NCBI RefSeq assembly: GCF_001556045.1
Contig: NZ_LSIC01000061.1
Location: 1-64,000 of the forward strand
Direction of reading: 5' to 3'
From: Bradyrhizobium sp. CCH5-F6
GTDB taxonomy: Bacteria; Pseudomonadota; Alphaproteobacteria; Rhizobiales; Xanthobacteraceae
Length of the DNA stretch: 64,000 bases
Shown here in pieces: positions 1-8,179 of the stretch (within the stretch, counting starts at the first letter, position 1; each line of letters opens with the position of its first letter). The notes under the pieces were generated by a model. The model searched no databases. It was not told the origin of the DNA and was given only the letters and a program-made list of their open reading frames with translations. Both the position numbers and the translations under genes were made by a program.

Positions 1-10
1 GCGCACGCCT

Positions 11-141
11 CGTCCTTCGAGACGACCGCTTCGCGGTCTCCTCAGGATGAGGCTACGCGGTATCAGTGCACGCTGATACTGCTGCCGCACGCTCCGTCCT
101 CATCCTGAGGAGCCCGCCTAAAGCGGGCGTCTCGAAGGATG
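11..141. repeat. Compound palindromic intergenic repeat
   Basis: The outer arms TCCTTCGAGAC (13-23) and GTCTCGAAGGA (129-139) are inverted copies. Inside them, a CTCAGGATGAG block near 41-51 pairs with its reverse complement near 98-110. Small hairpins sit within: GACCGC-ttc-GCGGTC, ATCAG-tgcacg-CTGAT and GCCCGC-ctaaa-GCGGGC. This resembles the REP-like repeats common between Bradyrhizobium genes. The element overlaps the 3' end of the downstream minus-strand regulator and supplies its last seven codons and stop. Confidence 0.8.
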
Positions 142-2064
142 GGCCGCTTGCGGACGAGGCGCAATCCCCAGCGCCTTGATCCGCGAGGCCAGTGTGGTCG
201 GCTTGAGATCGAGCATCTCGGCCGCGCCGCCGGGACCAAAGACCTTTCCCGCGCAGGCCTCGAGTGCGGCGAGAATGTTGGCGCGCTCGTGATCGCGCAT
301 CTCGGATGAGGTCATGATCGCCGGGCGGGCGTCGGCCTTCGGGCGCGCGGCGCCGGTCAGAACTTGTGCGCCGGAAACGTCAGGCAGATCGATGCGCAGA
401 CGGCCGTTCTGGGACAGGATCGCAGCGCGCTCGATCACATTCTGCAATTCGCGGACGTTGCCGGGCCAGTCGTAGCGGGTCAGCCGCCGCGCATCGCCCT
501 CGGACAGACGCAGGTTCGACTTCAGCGCCTTGCCCTCGCGCGTCAGGAAATGCTGGGCGAGCAGGGGGATGTCCTCGCGCCGTTCGCGCAAGGGGACGGT
601 CTCGATCGGAAACACGTTGAGGCGAAAATAGAGGTCCTCGCGGAAACGGCCGCGCTGCACTTCCTGCTTGAGGTCGCGATTGGTCGCGGCGATGACGCGG
701 ACATCGACCGCGCGCGTGCGCTCCTGGCCGACGCGCTCGAAATGGCCTTCCTGCAACACGCGCAGCAGCTTGCCCTGCAGCTCGAGCGGGATCTCCCCGA
801 CCTCGTCGAGGAACAGCGTGCCGCCGTCAGCGAGCTCGAAGCGGCCGATGCGGTCGCGCGTCGCGCCGGTGAAGGCGCCGCGGACATGGCCGAAGAACTC
901 GCTCTCGAACAATTCGCGCGGGATCGCGGCGCAGTTGACGCGGATCAGCGGCCGGTCGCTGCGGGTGGAATCCTCGTGGATGGCGCGCGCGATCAGCTCC
1001 TTGCCCGTGCCGGATTCGCCGGTGATCATTACCGCCGCCGTGGTCGGCGCCACCAGCTTGACCTGGCGCAGCGTCTTCTGGATGGCCTCGCTCTGGCCGA
1101 TGATGCCGCGGGGATTGGTCTCGATGCGGATTTCCTCCTGGAGATAGGCGTTCTCCAGCTCGAGCCGCTCGCGCAGACGGTCGACTTCGGCAAGCGCCGC
1201 GTGCAGCTTCTCGTCGGCCTCGCGCCGCTGGCTGACGTCGCGAAACACGACCACCGCGCCGACCACGACACCGCGGTCGCGGATGGGAGTGGAGGTGTAT
1301 TCCACCCAGGCCGGCGAGCCGTCCTTGCGCCAGAACACCTCGCCGTCGACCTGGTGCACCGCGCCGTCGCGGAACGCCGCATAGATCGGGCAATCATGGT
1401 TGTGATAGTGCCGGCCGTCGTGATGGGTGTGGTGGACGATCGGGTGGATTTCCTTGCCGACCAGCTCTTCCGCGGTCCAGCCGAGCATGCGTTCGGCTGC
1501 CGGGTTCACGAAGGTGGTCTTGCCTTCGGCGTTGACGCCATAGATGCCTTCGCCGGCGGCGCGCAGGATCAACTGGTTCTCGCGCTCGATGTCCTGGAAC
1601 ACGCGCTCGACCCGCTGCCAGGTCGAGATGCCGCTGCGCATGTGGTCTTCGGCAGCGGCATCGACGTTGCGGCGGCGGCGCGCTTCGAGGTCGGTCAGGG
1701 TGAGCAGCAGCAGGGTGCGGTCGTCATGGCTGACGAGGCAGCCCGAATATTCGACCTGCAGAGTCTCGCCCGTGGCGTGCCGCGGGGTCAGTGCGGTGGT
1801 CCAGTACGCGCCCTTGTGCATCACCGCCTGGGTGAAGACGGTCAGCGCCGGAAGCTGGCCGGCGTGAAGGATGCTGGCCCTGGTCTGCCGGAGCAGCGCG
1901 CGGTCGTAGCCGAGCAGCGCGCAGGCGGCCGGATTGGCGTCGATGATCTGGTCGCCGTAGGGATCGACCAGCAGCGTCGCCTCGATGGAGGATTCGAAGA
2001 CCGCGGCACGCAAATCGAGGTCTTGGGCCGCTTCGCCGGGGCCCAGCGTTGGCGTCGTTGCCAT
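118..2064 (-). CDS. Sigma-54-dependent Fis-family activator with two PAS domains
   Basis: A 648-residue enhancer-binding protein that would remodel sigma-54 RNA polymerase. It has a PAS domain at about 20-130 and a second at about 165-285 carrying a His-rich insertion ([16 protein letters not shown]). A short coiled linker precedes the AAA+ domain, with Walker A GESGTGKE at 349-356 and GAFTGA, the sigma-54 contact loop, at 396-401. A C-terminal Fis-type helix-turn-helix includes [15 protein letters not shown]. There is no phospho-receiver domain, so the signal is probably sensed by PAS ligand or redox. It is divergent from the cyanate/nitrate transport and cyanase operon, whose control region holds a -24/-12 promoter and three dyads, so it is the likely activator. 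The dyad nearest its own ATG suggests autoregulation. The last residues, HPSRRPL, are encoded by a palindromic repeat. The inducer is unknown. Confidence 0.92.
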   Translation of the reverse strand: MATTPTLGPGEAAQDLDLRAAVFESSIEATLLVDPYGDQIIDANPAACALLGYDRALLRQTRASILHAGQLPALTVFTQAVMHKGAYWTTALTPRHATGETLQVEYSGCLVSHDDRTLLLLTLTDLEARRRRNVDAAAEDHMRSGISTWQRVERVFQDIERENQLILRAAGEGIYGVNAEGKTTFVNPAAERMLGWTAEELVGKEIHPIVHHTHHDGRHYHNHDCPIYAAFRDGAVHQVDGEVFWRKDGSPAWVEYTSTPIRDRGVVVGAVVVFRDVSQRREADEKLHAALAEVDRLRERLELENAYLQEEIRIETNPRGIIGQSEAIQKTLRQVKLVAPTTAAVMITGESGTGKELIARAIHEDSTRSDRPLIRVNCAAIPRELFESEFFGHVRGAFTGATRDRIGRFELADGGTLFLDEVGEIPLELQGKLLRVLQEGHFERVGQERTRAVDVRVIAATNRDLKQEVQRGRFREDLYFRLNVFPIETVPLRERREDIPLLAQHFLTREGKALKSNLRLSEGDARRLTRYDWPGNVRELQNVIERAAILSQNGRLRIDLPDVSGAQVLTGAARPKADARPAIMTSSEMRDHERANILAALEACAGKVFGPGGAAEMLDLKPTTLASRIKALGIAPRPQAAHPSRRPL

Positions 2065-2065
2065 T

Positions 2066-2115
2066 ACGAAATCTCGTTATTCGACTACGAATTTTCGTAT
2101 ATCACGAGTTTTCGT
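2066..2115. promoter_or_regulatory. Three ACGA-N4-TCGT dyads, probable activator binding sites
   Basis: Three copies of ACGA-N4-TCGT lie at 2066-2077, 2087-2098 and 2104-2115. The middle one is best, extending to TACGAA-tt-TTCGTA (2086-2099). Centres are 21 and 17 bp apart. They sit about 75-120 bp upstream of the -12 element of the downstream sigma-54 promoter, the usual distance for enhancer-type sites. They also lie directly against the start codon of the divergent sigma-54 activator (ATG at 2064). That they bind this activator is inferred from position and symmetry. Confidence 0.75.
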
Positions 2116-2174
2116 AGTCACCAAGCCGCAGCGAAATCTTTGAGTCATCAACATGCTGGCCTGAGCCGAAGGGG

Positions 2175-2190
2175 TGGCATGCTCCTTGCG
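2175..2190 (+). promoter_or_regulatory. Sigma-54 (-24/-12) promoter of the cyanate operon
   Basis: TGGCATG-CTCC-TTGCG matches the sigma-54 consensus TGGCACG-N4-TTGCW, with the invariant GG at 2176-2177 and GC at 2188-2189 at the correct spacing. Transcription would begin near 2200. An AGGAGG ribosome-binding site follows at 2214-2219, ahead of the ATG at 2224. Together with the adjacent sigma-54 activator gene this is strong positional evidence. Confidence 0.88.
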
Positions 2191-2223
2191 TAATTCCTCC
2201 TGCGATGACGCGCAGGAGGTCCG

Positions 2224-3606
2224 ATGTCCACGTTCGACAACCCGTTTGATCCAGATCGACGCCTGCAGGCCGGCTGTGCCTGCGGCCAGCATCGTTCCGC
2301 CGCCGAACACGAGCAATCGGCCGCGGCATTGCGTTGTGCCCCCGTCGAGAGCGAGGAGAAGCGCTACGAGGACGTCGTCGCCTCCGCAGTGATGCGCGCG
2401 ATGTTTCCGCAGGACATGGCGCGGCGCGCGTTCCTCAAGTCGGTCGGCGCTTCGACTGCGCTTGCGGCACTGTCGCAGTTCTTCCCGCTGCAGACTGCAA
2501 CCGAGGTGTTCGCGCAGGCCGGCGCGCCCGAGAAGAAGGACCTCAAGGTCGGCTTCATTCCGATCACATGCGCGACGCCGATCATCATGGCGGCGCCGAT
2601 GGGTTTCTATTCCAAGCACGGCCTCAATGTCGAAGTGGTCAAGACCGCCGGCTGGGCGGTGATCCGCGACAAGACCATCAACAAGGAATACGACGCCGCA
2701 CACATGCTGGCGCCGATGCCGATTGCGATCTCGCTGGGCCTGGGTGCCAACGCCATCCCGTTCGCCGTTCCCGCGATCGAGAACATCAACGGGCAGGGCA
2801 TCGTGCTGGCGACCAAGCACAAGGACAAGCGCGATCCGAAGGACTGGAAGGGCCTGAAGTTCGCGATCCCCTTCGACTATTCCATGCACAATTACCTGCT
2901 GCGGTATTATCTCGCCGAGCACGGCATCGATCCCGATACCGACGTGCAGCTGCGCTCGGTGCCGCCGCCGGAGATGGTCGCCAATCTCCGCGCCGACAAC
3001 ATCGACGGCTTCCTCGCGCCGGACAACATCTGCCAGCGCGCGATCTATGACGGCGTCGGCTTCATGCATCTGCTGTCCAAGGAGATCTGGGACGGCCATC
3101 CCTGCTGCAGCTTCGCCGCCAGCAAGGAGTTCATCACGACAGCGCCGAACAGCTTCGCGGCGCTGACGCGGGCCATCGTCGATGCCACCGCCTACGCGTC
3201 GAAGGCGGAGAATCGCAAGCAGATCGCCGAAGCCATCGCGCCGGCCAATTACATCAACGCGCCGGTCACGGTGCTGGAGCAGGTTCTGACCGGCACCTAT
3301 GCCGACGGCCTCGGCGGGGTGAAGACCGATCCCAAGCGGGTCGATTTCGATCCGTTCCCCTGGCAGTCCTTCGCGGTGTGGATGCTGACGCAGATGAAGC
3401 GCTGGGGCCAGATCAAGGGCGAGGTCGATTACAAGGCGATCGCCGAGCAGGTGTACCTCGCCACCGACACCAAGAAGCTGATGACCGAGATGGGGCTGTC
3501 GCCGCCTGCGAGCAGCTACAAATCCTTCGCGGTGATGGGCAAGACGTTCGATCCGGCCAAGCCGGAGGATTACGTCGCGAGCTTCAAGATCAGGAAGGCG
3601 TCGTGA
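2224..3606 (+). CDS. CmpA/NrtA/CynA-type ABC substrate-binding protein
   Basis: A 460-residue periplasmic or membrane-anchored binding protein of the nitrate/bicarbonate/cyanate family. A cytoplasmic N-terminal extension of about 65 residues contains a Cys/His cluster (CACGQH) and precedes a twin-arginine-like signal (ARRAFLKSVGASTALAAL, about 64-81). The mature domain begins near KKDLKVGFIPITCATPIIMA and shows the family pattern around YDAAHMLAPMPIAISLG. A perfect AGGAGG lies 4 nt before the ATG. It is the first gene of a four-gene operon ending in cyanase, which favours cyanate as substrate by analogy with cynABD-cynS. Nitrate or nitrite cannot be excluded from sequence. Confidence 0.9.
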   Translation: MSTFDNPFDPDRRLQAGCACGQHRSAAEHEQSAAALRCAPVESEEKRYEDVVASAVMRAMFPQDMARRAFLKSVGASTALAALSQFFPLQTATEVFAQAGAPEKKDLKVGFIPITCATPIIMAAPMGFYSKHGLNVEVVKTAGWAVIRDKTINKEYDAAHMLAPMPIAISLGLGANAIPFAVPAIENINGQGIVLATKHKDKRDPKDWKGLKFAIPFDYSMHNYLLRYYLAEHGIDPDTDVQLRSVPPPEMVANLRADNIDGFLAPDNICQRAIYDGVGFMHLLSKEIWDGHPCCSFAASKEFITTAPNSFAALTRAIVDATAYASKAENRKQIAEAIAPANYINAPVTVLEQVLTGTYADGLGGVKTDPKRVDFDPFPWQSFAVWMLTQMKRWGQIKGEVDYKAIAEQVYLATDTKKLMTEMGLSPPASSYKSFAVMGKTFDPAKPEDYVASFKIRKAS

Positions 3607-3615
3607 GGTGAGGAG

Positions 3616-4455
3616 ATGACCACCTCTCTCCGCCTCCGCGCCGGCCTCGTCTCCATCGTGCTGCTCGCCGCGTTCCTCGGCGTCTGGCATCTCGCCACGC
3701 GCTCGACGGCCCCGGTTGCCACGATGAGTCCGGAATACGCCAAGCTGATGGGTTTGACCGCGACGCAGGGCAAATCGGCGATGCCCGGGCCGCTCGACGT
3801 CGGCGCCAAGCTCTGGGATCATCTGAAGCGGCCGTTCTACGACAACGGTCCGAACGACAAGGGGCTCGGCATCCAGCTCGGCTATTCCATCGCGCGGGTC
3901 GGCACCGGCTATCTGCTCGCCGTGCTGGTCGCGATCCCGCTCGGCTTCCTGATCGGCATGTCGCCGCTGCTCAGCAAGGCGCTCGATCCCTTCATCCAGG
4001 TGCTGAAGCCGATCTCGCCGCTGGCCTGGATGCCGCTCGCGCTCTACACCATCAAGGATTCCTCGGTTTCGGCGATCTTCGTCATCTTCATCTGCTCGAT
4101 CTGGCCGATGCTGCTCAACACCGTCTTCGGCGTTGCGAGCGTGCGCAAGGAATGGATCAACGTCGCGCGCACGCTCGAAGTGGGGACCGTCAGGCGCGCC
4201 TTCACGGTGATCCTGCCGGCGGCGGCGCCGACGATCCTGACCGGCATGCGCATCTCGATCGGCATCGCCTGGCTGGTGATCGTCGCCGCCGAGATGCTCG
4301 TCGGCGGCACAGGCATCGGCTATTTCGTCTGGAACGAGTGGAATAATTTGTCGATCACCAACGTCATCATCGCGATCCTGCTGATCGGGGTCGTCGGCAT
4401 GCTGCTCGACCAGATCCTCGCGCGCTTCACGCGCATGGTCACGTTTCCGGAGTAG
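3616..4455 (+). CDS. NrtB/CynB-type ABC transporter permease
   Basis: A 279-residue inner-membrane permease. A leading hydrophobic segment at about 8-25 is followed by a periplasmic stretch and the binding-protein-dependent transport core with several membrane segments from about 95 onward. The cytoplasmic EAA-type loop reads RTLEVGTVRRAFTVILPAAAP. It begins 9 nt after the binding-protein stop and ends 5 nt before the ATPase start, so the three are co-transcribed. It should form the translocation pore for cyanate or nitrate. Confidence 0.9.
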   Translation: MTTSLRLRAGLVSIVLLAAFLGVWHLATRSTAPVATMSPEYAKLMGLTATQGKSAMPGPLDVGAKLWDHLKRPFYDNGPNDKGLGIQLGYSIARVGTGYLLAVLVAIPLGFLIGMSPLLSKALDPFIQVLKPISPLAWMPLALYTIKDSSVSAIFVIFICSIWPMLLNTVFGVASVRKEWINVARTLEVGTVRRAFTVILPAAAPTILTGMRISIGIAWLVIVAAEMLVGGTGIGYFVWNEWNNLSITNVIIAILLIGVVGMLLDQILARFTRMVTFPE

Positions 4456-4460
4456 GGCAA

Positions 4461-5384
4461 GTGACCGACAAATTCGTCTCCATCGAAGGCATCGCCAAGC
4501 GTTATCCCGGTACGGGCGGCGCGACGACGACCGTGTTCGAGAATTTGTGGCTGTCCATGGCGCGCGGCGAATTCGCTTGTGTGATCGGCCATTCCGGCTG
4601 CGGAAAGACCACGGTGCTCAACATTCTCGCCGGCCTCGATGCGCCGAGCGAGGGCGCCGTCATCGTCGACGGGCAGGCGATCTCGGGCACCAGCCTCGAC
4701 CGCGCCGTCATCTTCCAGAGCCACGCGCTTCTGCCCTGGCGCACCGTGCTCGGCAATGTCGCTTACGCCGTCAGCTCGAAATGGCGAAGCTGGGATCGCG
4801 CCAAGGTGAAGGCGCATGCGCAGACCTTCATCGATCTCGTCGGTCTCACCGGCTCCGAGCACAAGCGCCCCTCGGAACTGTCGGGCGGCATGAAGCAGCG
4901 CGTCGGCATCGCGCGGGCGCTGTCGATCACGCCGAAGATGATGTTGATGGACGAGCCGTTCTCGGCGCTGGATGCGCTGACGCGCGGCACGCTCCAGGAC
5001 GAGGTGCGGCGCATCTGCCTCGAGACCGGGCAGACCGCGTTCATGATCACCCATGACGTCGACGAGGCGATCTATCTCGCCGACAAGATTTTCCTGATGA
5101 CCAACGGCCCGGGCGCGGTGCTGGCCGAGGTCGTCGAGAATCCGCTGCCGCGCGACCGCGGCCGCACCGATCTGCACCGCCATCCGCTCTACTATGCCTT
5201 GCGCAATCACATCATCGATTTCCTGGTGACGCGCAGCAAGACCTTCAACACGGAAAAGCCCGATCACGATCCGCGCAACGTGCCGGTGGTGCAGATCGGC
5301 AAGCCCGGACTGACGATCGCGGCCGGCAGCGACGAGCCGCGGCAGACCTGGATGCCCGGGACCAGCCCCGGATTGAGTGCCTAA
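4461..5384 (+). CDS. NrtD/CynD-type ABC transporter ATP-binding protein
   Basis: A 307-residue ATPase starting with GTG. Walker A is GHSGCGKTT, the signature is LSGGMKQRVGIARAL, Walker B is MLMDEPFSALD and the switch histidine is in MITHDVDEAIYLAD. This is the classic nitrate/sulfonate/taurine-type subunit. A C-terminal tail of about 60 residues follows the core and ends in a Pro/Gly-rich stretch. It lies directly after the permease and before cynS. It would energise import by the two preceding proteins. Confidence 0.9.
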   Translation: MTDKFVSIEGIAKRYPGTGGATTTVFENLWLSMARGEFACVIGHSGCGKTTVLNILAGLDAPSEGAVIVDGQAISGTSLDRAVIFQSHALLPWRTVLGNVAYAVSSKWRSWDRAKVKAHAQTFIDLVGLTGSEHKRPSELSGGMKQRVGIARALSITPKMMLMDEPFSALDALTRGTLQDEVRRICLETGQTAFMITHDVDEAIYLADKIFLMTNGPGAVLAEVVENPLPRDRGRTDLHRHPLYYALRNHIIDFLVTRSKTFNTEKPDHDPRNVPVVQIGKPGLTIAAGSDEPRQTWMPGTSPGLSA

Positions 5385-5401
5385 CCCAAGGAGACCCCGA
5401 C

Positions 5402-5890
5402 ATGAAACGCGAAGACCTCACCGAGAAGCTGCTCGACATCAAGCGCGAGAAGGGCTGGAGCTGGAAGCACATCTGCGAGAGGATCGGCGGCTATTCCGAA
5501 GTGCTGATCGTCGGCGCGATCATGGGCCAGATGAAGCTGACCAAGCCGCAGGCTGCCAATGCCGGCGAGCTGTTCGGCCTGTCGAAGGCGGAAGTTGCGA
5601 TGCTCAACGAGGTGCCGATGCGCGGTACCGGCACGCCGATGCCGCCGACCGATCCGCTGATCTATCGCTTCTACGAGATGGTGATGGTGAACGGTCCGGC
5701 CTGGAAGGCGCTGATCGAGGAAGAGTTCGGCGACGGCATCATGTCGGCGATCGACTTCGACATGGGCATCGAACGCGTCGCCAACCCGAAGGGCGACCGC
5801 GTCAAGATCACGATGAGCGGCAAGTTCCTGCCGTACAAATATTACGGCGCCAGCGGCAACGTGCCGGAATACGGCTTCAAGGAGGAGTGA
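5402..5890 (+). CDS. cynS: Cyanate hydratase (cyanase)
   Basis: A 162-residue cyanase that converts cyanate and bicarbonate to ammonia and carbon dioxide (EC 4.2.1.104) as a cytoplasmic decamer. The three catalytic residues are present: Arg89 and Glu92 (in LIYRFYEMV) and Ser115 (in IMSAIDFD), matching Arg96/Glu99/Ser122 of the E. coli enzyme. The N-terminal helical domain and C-terminal dimer domain are full length. An AAGGAG lies ahead of the ATG. As the last gene of the operon it supports cyanate as the transported substrate. Control is likely through the sigma-54 promoter upstream. Confidence 0.97.
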   Translation: MKREDLTEKLLDIKREKGWSWKHICERIGGYSEVLIVGAIMGQMKLTKPQAANAGELFGLSKAEVAMLNEVPMRGTGTPMPPTDPLIYRFYEMVMVNGPAWKALIEEEFGDGIMSAIDFDMGIERVANPKGDRVKITMSGKFLPYKYYGASGNVPEYGFKEE

Positions 5891-6002
5891 GGAGCGGTTA
5901 ACCGGTGGTGAAGCGACGCAACGCTGTTTGCGATCCAGAGTTTGCCTGATCGCAACCTCTGAGAGCTAGCAACGGAGCGTCACTTCAACCACAGGCAATG
6001 CA

Positions 6003-6392
6003 ATGAAAGTCAGCTCGCTCCTTGTTTCGGCAGGCATTGGTCTATTGATCGTGACCACCGCCGCCATGGCTCAGTCAGTTGGCCAGCGCGTCATGGTCGA
6101 GCAGGGCGGTAGTGCTTCACGGCAGGAAGGATCGGTCCGCGTGCAGACGTCGATCAACTTCTTTGTCGCCGGTCCGACCGGGGACAGCGAGGAGGCCCAG
6201 AAATTGCGGGAGCGCGCACGGCGCACGGTCTACGACATGGCCGCGCGCGAATGCGATCTCCTGCGCGAGGTGCTTGCCCGCGATTGCCGGATGGAGTCGG
6301 TCAACACCAACATCAACCGGCAATTCGGACCCCAACAAACGGAGGGCTTCAATATCAGCGGCTCGATGTCTTTTCAGATCACGCTGAAATAG
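6003..6392 (+). CDS. Small secreted protein of unknown function
   Basis: 129 residues with a clear Sec signal peptide (MKVSSLLVSAGIGLLIVTTAAMA, likely cleaved after AMA). The mature part holds two cysteines (ARECDLLREV and ARDCRMESV) that could form a disulfide. The tail is beta-rich (FNISGSMSFQITLK). The distribution faintly resembles the periplasmic SIMPL fold, but I do not recognise a family. It stands alone between the cynS operon and the convergent zeta-type gene. Function unknown. Confidence 0.75.
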   Translation: MKVSSLLVSAGIGLLIVTTAAMAQSVGQRVMVEQGGSASRQEGSVRVQTSINFFVAGPTGDSEEAQKLRERARRTVYDMAARECDLLREVLARDCRMESVNTNINRQFGPQQTEGFNISGSMSFQITLK

Positions 6393-6408
6393 AAGCAAAG
6401 GGCGGGGT

Positions 6409-6732
6409 TTACTTCCCCGCCTTCACCTCGGCAGCCGCCACTGCGAGCAGTTCGCTCATCCTGGCACGAATCGCCTGCTCGGTGACGGCGACGTTCTTGG
6501 CGGCGAAATCGCCCATGATCTTGCGCAGGACGTCCGCATCGCCGGCCTCCTCGAAATCGGACGCGACCACCTCCTTGGCATAGGCGGTGGCGGCGTCACC
6601 GGTAATGCCGAGCTTTTCGGCTGCCCAAAGGCCGAGCAGCCGGTTGCGGCGGGCCTCTGCCTTGAATTTCTGCTCCTCGTCGAGGGCAAACTTCTTCTCG
6701 AAGCCTTCCTGGCGCTTGTCGAACTCGCTCAT
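6409..6732 (-). CDS. DUF1476 protein, alphaproteobacterial F1-ATPase zeta-type inhibitor
   Basis: A 107-residue, mostly alpha-helical, charged protein starting MSEFDKRQEGFEKKFALDEE. This is the DUF1476 family, whose Paracoccus member is the zeta subunit that inhibits ATP hydrolysis by F1Fo-ATPase. The N-terminal segment with FDKRQEGFE-KKF is the inhibitory region of that family. The open frame runs much further upstream, but residues before this Met have no family similarity and overlap purC on the other strand, so the ATG at 6732 is chosen. It is divergent from purC. Confidence 0.9.
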   Translation of the reverse strand: MSEFDKRQEGFEKKFALDEEQKFKAEARRNRLLGLWAAEKLGITGDAATAYAKEVVASDFEEAGDADVLRKIMGDFAAKNVAVTEQAIRARMSELLAVAAAEVKAGK

Positions 6733-7053
6733 ACCTGTTCCAAATCCCCTGCTGAATGGCGCGGGAGCCTTCCGTTGCGGCGACCCGGCTGCATGCCTAC
6801 ATAGATAGCACGAATCGGCAAAACAACGGGCCGTTAAGCCGCAGGCAAGACGGTATAAGTTGGCGCCGGACGGCCGGATCGATTGTGCTCGGACTGCCAA
6901 TCGGATAGGTTGCCTAAGGCTTGGTTCCCGTTCTGTTTCCAAGGGTTTATGAATGGGTTTCGAGCTGTTCACGGCAGCTCCGCTGTGGGTCGTAGTCCTA
7001 GTCAACCGGAGCACACCAAATTCATGGATTTCAACAAAACACGGTACATCCCC
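6733..7053. other. Divergent intergenic region between the zeta-type gene and purC
   Basis: About 320 bp with no supported gene. It should carry promoters for both flanking genes. I see no strong sigma-70 box, riboswitch or palindrome. An in-frame ATG at 7024, 30 nt ahead of the chosen purC start, has a weak GGAG 13 nt upstream and is an alternative start. Confidence 0.5.
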
Positions 7054-7821
7054 ATGAGCCGTCGGCGTCGCATTTATGAAGGCAAGGCAAAGGTTCTTTA
7101 CGAAGGCCCCGAGCCCGGTACCCTGATTCAGCACTTCAAGGACGACGCCACCGCGTTCAATGCGAAGAAGCATCAGGTGATCGAGGGCAAGGGAGTCCTC
7201 AACAACCGGATCTCGGAGTACCTGTTTCAGCACCTCAACGACATCGGGGTGCCGACCCATTTCATCCGCCGCCTCAACATGCGCGAGCAGTTGATTCGCG
7301 AGGTCGAGATCGTGCCGCTCGAGGTGGTGGTGCGGAACGTCGCCGCCGGCTCGCTGTCGCAGCGCCTCGGCATCGAGGAGGGCACGCAGCTGCCTCGCTC
7401 GATCATCGAATTCTACTACAAGAACGACCAGCTCAACGACCCCATGGTGTCGGAAGAGCACATCACCGCCTTCGGCTGGGCCACGCCGCAGGAGATCGAC
7501 GACATCATGGCGCTCGCCATCCGCGTCAACGATTTCCTCACAGGTCTCTTCCTCGGCATCGGCATCCGCCTCGTCGACTTCAAGATGGAGTGCGGGCGCC
7601 TGTTCGAGAACGAGATGATGCGCATCATCGTCGCCGACGAGATCTCGCCGGATAGCTGCCGTCTGTGGGACATCAAGTCGAACGAGAAGCTCGACAAGGA
7701 TCGCTTCCGCAGGGATCTCGGCGGCCTGCTCGAGGCCTATACCGAGGTCGCAAAGCGTCTCGGCATTCTCATGGAGAACGAGCGTCCGCAGGGCTCCGGC
7801 CCGGTGCTGGTGAAGAGCTGA
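7054..7821 (+). CDS. purC: SAICAR synthetase
   Basis: 255 residues. It catalyses ATP-dependent joining of aspartate to CAIR in IMP synthesis (EC 6.3.2.6). The family start [16 protein letters not shown] and the motifs [11 protein letters not shown] and [10 protein letters not shown] are intact. The C-terminal region [12 protein letters not shown] is the SAICAR signature. The ATG at 7054 was chosen because homologues begin at this point. It precedes purS by 13 nt, so the two are co-transcribed. Confidence 0.96.
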   Translation: MSRRRRIYEGKAKVLYEGPEPGTLIQHFKDDATAFNAKKHQVIEGKGVLNNRISEYLFQHLNDIGVPTHFIRRLNMREQLIREVEIVPLEVVVRNVAAGSLSQRLGIEEGTQLPRSIIEFYYKNDQLNDPMVSEEHITAFGWATPQEIDDIMALAIRVNDFLTGLFLGIGIRLVDFKMECGRLFENEMMRIIVADEISPDSCRLWDIKSNEKLDKDRFRRDLGGLLEAYTEVAKRLGILMENERPQGSGPVLVKS

Positions 7822-7834
7822 GAGAGGTTTGGAC

Positions 7835-8077
7835 GTGAAGGCACGTGTCACCGTTACCTTGAAGACGGGCATCCTCGATCCGCAAGGCAAGGCCATCGAA
7901 GGCGCGCTGAAGTCGCTCGGCGTCGACGGCGTCGCCAGCGTCCGCCAGGGCAAGGTGTTCGACATCGAACTCGCCGGCGCCGACAAGGCCAAGGCCGAAG
8001 CCGCGCTGAAGGAGGCCGCCGACAAGCTGCTGGCGAACACCGTGATCGAGAATTATCGGGTCGAGCTGATCAGCTAG
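7835..8077 (+). CDS. purS: FGAR amidotransferase subunit PurS
   Basis: 80 residues (MKARVTVTLKTGILDPQGKAIEGAL...). It is the small structural subunit that bridges PurQ and PurL in the FGAM synthase complex. The GTG at 7835 is preferred over a TTG at 7829 because the GAGAGG ribosome-binding site at 7822-7827 is 7 nt from the GTG but only 1 nt from the TTG, and the family begins with MKARV. It is tightly downstream of purC. purQ follows after an oppositely oriented corA gene. Confidence 0.95.
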   Translation: MKARVTVTLKTGILDPQGKAIEGALKSLGVDGVASVRQGKVFDIELAGADKAKAEAALKEAADKLLANTVIENYRVELIS

Positions 8078-8087
8078 GCCTGCGCTC

Positions 8088-8169
8088 GTAGCCCGGATGG
8101 AGCGAAGCGAAATCCGGGTCGATCCGCGGTGGCACTGTCCCGGATTGCGCTTCGCTCCATCCGGGCTAC
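8088..8169. repeat. GTAGCCCGGATG palindromic repeat, copy 1
   Basis: Inverted arms beginning GTAGCCCGGATGGAGCGAAG and ending with the reverse complement surround a short variable centre. It lies between the convergent purS and corA genes and may serve as a bidirectional terminator. Three further copies of this family are at 25796, 42770 and 44075. Confidence 0.85.
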
Positions 8170-8179
8170 AAGGCAATGC

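Noticed and set aside
364..2193. Long plus-strand open frame (about 609 codons) over the sigma-54 activator
   Set aside because: It is the shadow of the real minus-strand gene in high-GC DNA; no protein family features, and all motifs read on the other strand.
2077..3822. Long minus-strand open frame over the substrate-binding protein gene
   Set aside because: Anti-sense shadow with Arg/His-rich composition and no domain.
6733..8040. Upstream extension of the zeta-type gene's open frame
   Set aside because: The conserved family starts at MSEFDKRQEGF; the extension overlaps purC antisense.
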